Source: JAJRXR01 sp041402005 (GTDB taxonomy: Bacteria > Planctomycetota > Phycisphaerae > Phycisphaerales > UBA1924). Taken from it: a stretch of DNA of 64,000 nt. Both the position numbers and the translations under genes were made by a program. The first letter of the stretch is position 1; every line of letters begins with the position of its first letter. The notes below the pieces were generated by a model, which searched no databases, had not been told where the DNA came from, and worked only from the letters and a program-made list of their open reading frames with translations. Of this stretch, positions 62,221-64,000 are shown in pieces. The stretch is from assembly GCA_041402005.1 (NCBI GenBank), contig JAWKTB010000004.1, positions 394,327-458,326 on the forward strand, given 5' to 3'.

Positions 62221-63321
62221 TCACTCGGCGCGAACGTTGAAGCGTTCGGCGAGCAGGCGGTGGAAGTGGTGCACGCAGGGCTCACGCCGGGGGGAGTAGC
62301 GGCCGGTGGAGTAGTTTCGAGAGTGGATCGTGGCGTGGACGGCCTCGACGACGGACTCGTCCTCGCGCTCGACACGGTCAAGATCCGTGCTTGCGCCTCG
62401 ACCCAGGCGGGACTCGTCCCAGACGTAGGGCAGGAAGCGGACGCGCGTGCGGTCGGGGGCGAGGGGCATGACGTCGTTGATGGAGATGCCCCAGGGGTAG
62501 ACGTTGATCATGGTGGTCGGGAAGAGCCAGAAGTAGTAGGCGGCGATGTCGCGCCCATGGTCGGGGTGATCGGCGGGAAGGTCGAACGTGTCATCCCCCC
62601 CACTGGCAACACCTAGCTGGAGGTTGGCGAGCGGGTAGAGCGCGGTCTCGTATTGGCCATAGTCGAGGGCGGTGGCGAGCGAGGCGTGGACGAAGGGGAT
62701 GTGGAAGCCCTCGAGGTAGTTGTCGACGTAGAGGGCCCAGTTGGCGTGCATGTAGTACTCACGCATCCGGGAGGTATCGAGGCGGGCGCGGTCGATGGGG
62801 AGGAAGCCGATGCGGGCGTCCATCTCGCGCGTGACGTCGGACAGGTCGTGCTCGGGGTCGAGCGAGGCGAAGATGAACTGGCGCCAGCGGGCCATGGGGA
62901 TCTTGCGGAGGTTGTCCTCATCCCGGGGAAATCCCTCGGCGTCGGCGAACTCGGGCATGGAGCGGAAGCGGCCGTCGAGCTCGAAGCGGCGCCCGTGGTA
63001 GCGGCAGGTGAGGCACTTGGCGTGGTCGGGGTGCTCGGCGAGGCGCATGCCGCGGTGCGTGCAGACGTTCGAGAGGCAATGGATCGCATCGTCGAAGTCG
63101 CGGGAGAGAAGGATGGGCTCGTCGAGGGAGCCCTCACCGAGCGTGAGGGGGAGGACGGAGCCTGGCGTCGAGACCTGCGAGGCGTCGGCGATCAGGCGCC
63201 AGGAGCGGGCCAGGACGGCGGTCTTCATCCGCTCGTAGGCGCCCGGGTCCGTGTAGAGCCAGCCCGGGGGGGTCTGTGCCCGGCGGATATCGGGGTCGAT
63301 GTTCAGGGTTTTCTCGGGCAT
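62221..63321 (-). CDS. Rieske [2Fe-2S] ring-hydroxylating oxygenase-type protein
   Basis: 366 residues. Rieske ligands: CTHRGMRLAE and CLTCRYHGRRFELDG (C-x-H ... C-x2-H). The mononuclear iron ligands are in DNYLEGFHIPFVHASL (His-x4-His), the third Asp probably in the C-terminal half. Length and order match the alpha subunit of ring-hydroxylating oxygenases, such as choline or carnitine monooxygenase-like proteins. No reductase or ferredoxin partner is adjacent. Substrate unknown. Confidence 0.93.
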   Translation of the reverse strand: MPEKTLNIDPDIRRAQTPPGWLYTDPGAYERMKTAVLARSWRLIADASQVSTPGSVLPLTLGEGSLDEPILLSRDFDDAIHCLSNVCTHRGMRLAEHPDHAKCLTCRYHGRRFELDGRFRSMPEFADAEGFPRDEDNLRKIPMARWRQFIFASLDPEHDLSDVTREMDARIGFLPIDRARLDTSRMREYYMHANWALYVDNYLEGFHIPFVHASLATALDYGQYETALYPLANLQLGVASGGDDTFDLPADHPDHGRDIAAYYFWLFPTTMINVYPWGISINDVMPLAPDRTRVRFLPYVWDESRLGRGASTDLDRVEREDESVVEAVHATIHSRNYSTGRYSPRREPCVHHFHRLLAERFNVRAE

Positions 63322-63515
63322 TGGGGTGATGCTAGGGAATACGGGGGGTGAAAGGGGGGGAACCCGGGGGCGTGGCGGGCGGATGTGGTTTCGCCGGGCG
63401 GGTCCGCCCCGGTAGTCTGAGGGTCGAGCCGGGAGGTCTCCCGGCCCGCTGAGGGTTGTGATCGGTACACGTACACGCGTCGCGGGCAGCCGCGGGGCGC
63501 GCCGGGGTGAATGCC

Positions 63516-64000
63516 ATGCGAGTTTGTGCGAGCGTCTTCGGGTTGTCGATGGTGGTTTCGATGGCGGGCGCGGCGGGCGCGCCGCCCGTGCAACCGACCT
63601 ACCCGGAGGGCTCGGCGACGCCCCGAGACATGACGCCCGCGGAAGCCGCGTGGGTGAAGGAGAACCCGATCGTGGCGGCGCCGCGGGGGGGGGCGGTCCC
63701 GACGGGGGACGTGCACTGCGTCGCGGAGTACGAGCCGATGGAGGGGATCCTCCTGGCCTACGAGGGGTCGAGCAGCTGGCTGCTGATCCTGCGTCAGATG
63801 GCGGCGCAGATCACGACGGTCGGGAACGCGAACGTGTACGTGATGTGCGACACGTCGAGTGAGGCGTCGAGCACGTACACGGCGATGGTCAACGCCGGCG
63901 CCAACCCGGCCCGGGTGTTCACGTTCGTGAAGACGACCGACACGATCTGGATCCGGGACTACGGCCCAAGGTACATCTACGAGAACGGGATCCGGTCGAT
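63516..64000 (+). CDS. Secreted agmatine deiminase/peptidylarginine deiminase-like protein, 3' end outside the window
   Basis: From ATG 63516 the N-terminus is a signal peptide (MRVCASVFGLSMVVSMAGAA). The body shows the porphyromonas-type deiminase start: VHCVAEYEPMEGILLAYEGS, then MCDTSSEASSTYTAMVNAGA and the guanidinium-binding segment TIWIRDYGPRYIYENG. The catalytic Cys/His of the family lie beyond the window edge. An exported version suggests action on extracellular arginine or agmatine, or on protein arginine. Truncated by the window. Confidence 0.88.
   Translation, partial: MRVCASVFGLSMVVSMAGAAGAPPVQPTYPEGSATPRDMTPAEAAWVKENPIVAAPRGGAVPTGDVHCVAEYEPMEGILLAYEGSSSWLLILRQMAAQITTVGNANVYVMCDTSSEASSTYTAMVNAGANPARVFTFVKTTDTIWIRDYGPRYIYENGIRS

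Overview
The window looks like a high-GC planctomycete chromosome, most likely of the Phycisphaerae/Phycisphaerales type. The signs are an ECF-like sigma factor coupled to a Ser/Thr kinase, secreted proteins ending in the planctomycete PEP-CTERM-like tail (APS, hydrophobic stretch, RRRR), short dockerin-like tails, and many genes with 1-4 base start/stop overlaps and GTG or TTG starts. I saw no rRNA or tRNA gene, no CRISPR array and no transposase.

Layout. 1-4.9 kb: kinase/sigma pair, a secreted C39-like peptidase with a propeller-like tail, and an STN-like exported protein. 5.0-10.9 kb: four tandem TPR-sulfotransferase paralogues. 10.9-24.6 kb: metabolism and housekeeping (gcvP, M28 peptidase, DinB, thioesterase, STAS, purN, PadR with a membrane partner, thyA, folA). 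24.8-29.2 kb: six tandem secreted cohesin-like CTERM proteins with duplicated leaders and terminators. 29.2-41.8 kb: apt, GroES-like, a low-GC orphan, a frameshifted aroA, FUN14, coaD, a glycine-betaine-type ABC transporter (ATPase plus binding-protein/permease fusion), an M28 peptidase, a VOC-like protein and icd. 41.8-44.7 kb: a low-GC, three-gene operon (DGQHR protein, unknown helical protein, DNA methyltransferase), the best candidate for an undescribed modification or defence cassette. 45-54.7 kb: two RRM RNA-binding paralogues, DUF2959, cupin, DUF417, NTF2-like, MscS, PhnB-like, SYLF and STAS genes, thick with short palindromic repeats. 54.7-57.6 kb: a coupled methyltransferase / FAD oxidoreductase / type III polyketide synthase operon. 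57.8-64 kb: sigma factor with thioredoxin-like anti-sigma candidate, dockerin-like protein, tag, apaG, Rieske oxygenase and a secreted agmatine deiminase-like protein cut by the right edge.

Two global signals stand out. First, the + strand is C-rich up to about 47.0 kb and G-rich afterwards, regardless of gene direction. The switch lies inside one intact gene and has the polarity of a replication origin or a recent inversion edge. Second, several families of short palindromic repeats sit not only between genes but in frame inside them (aroA, icd, the NTF2-like gene, the ABC ATPase tail, the DUF417 gene). They add low-complexity peptides, erase stop codons and in places seem to serve as terminators.
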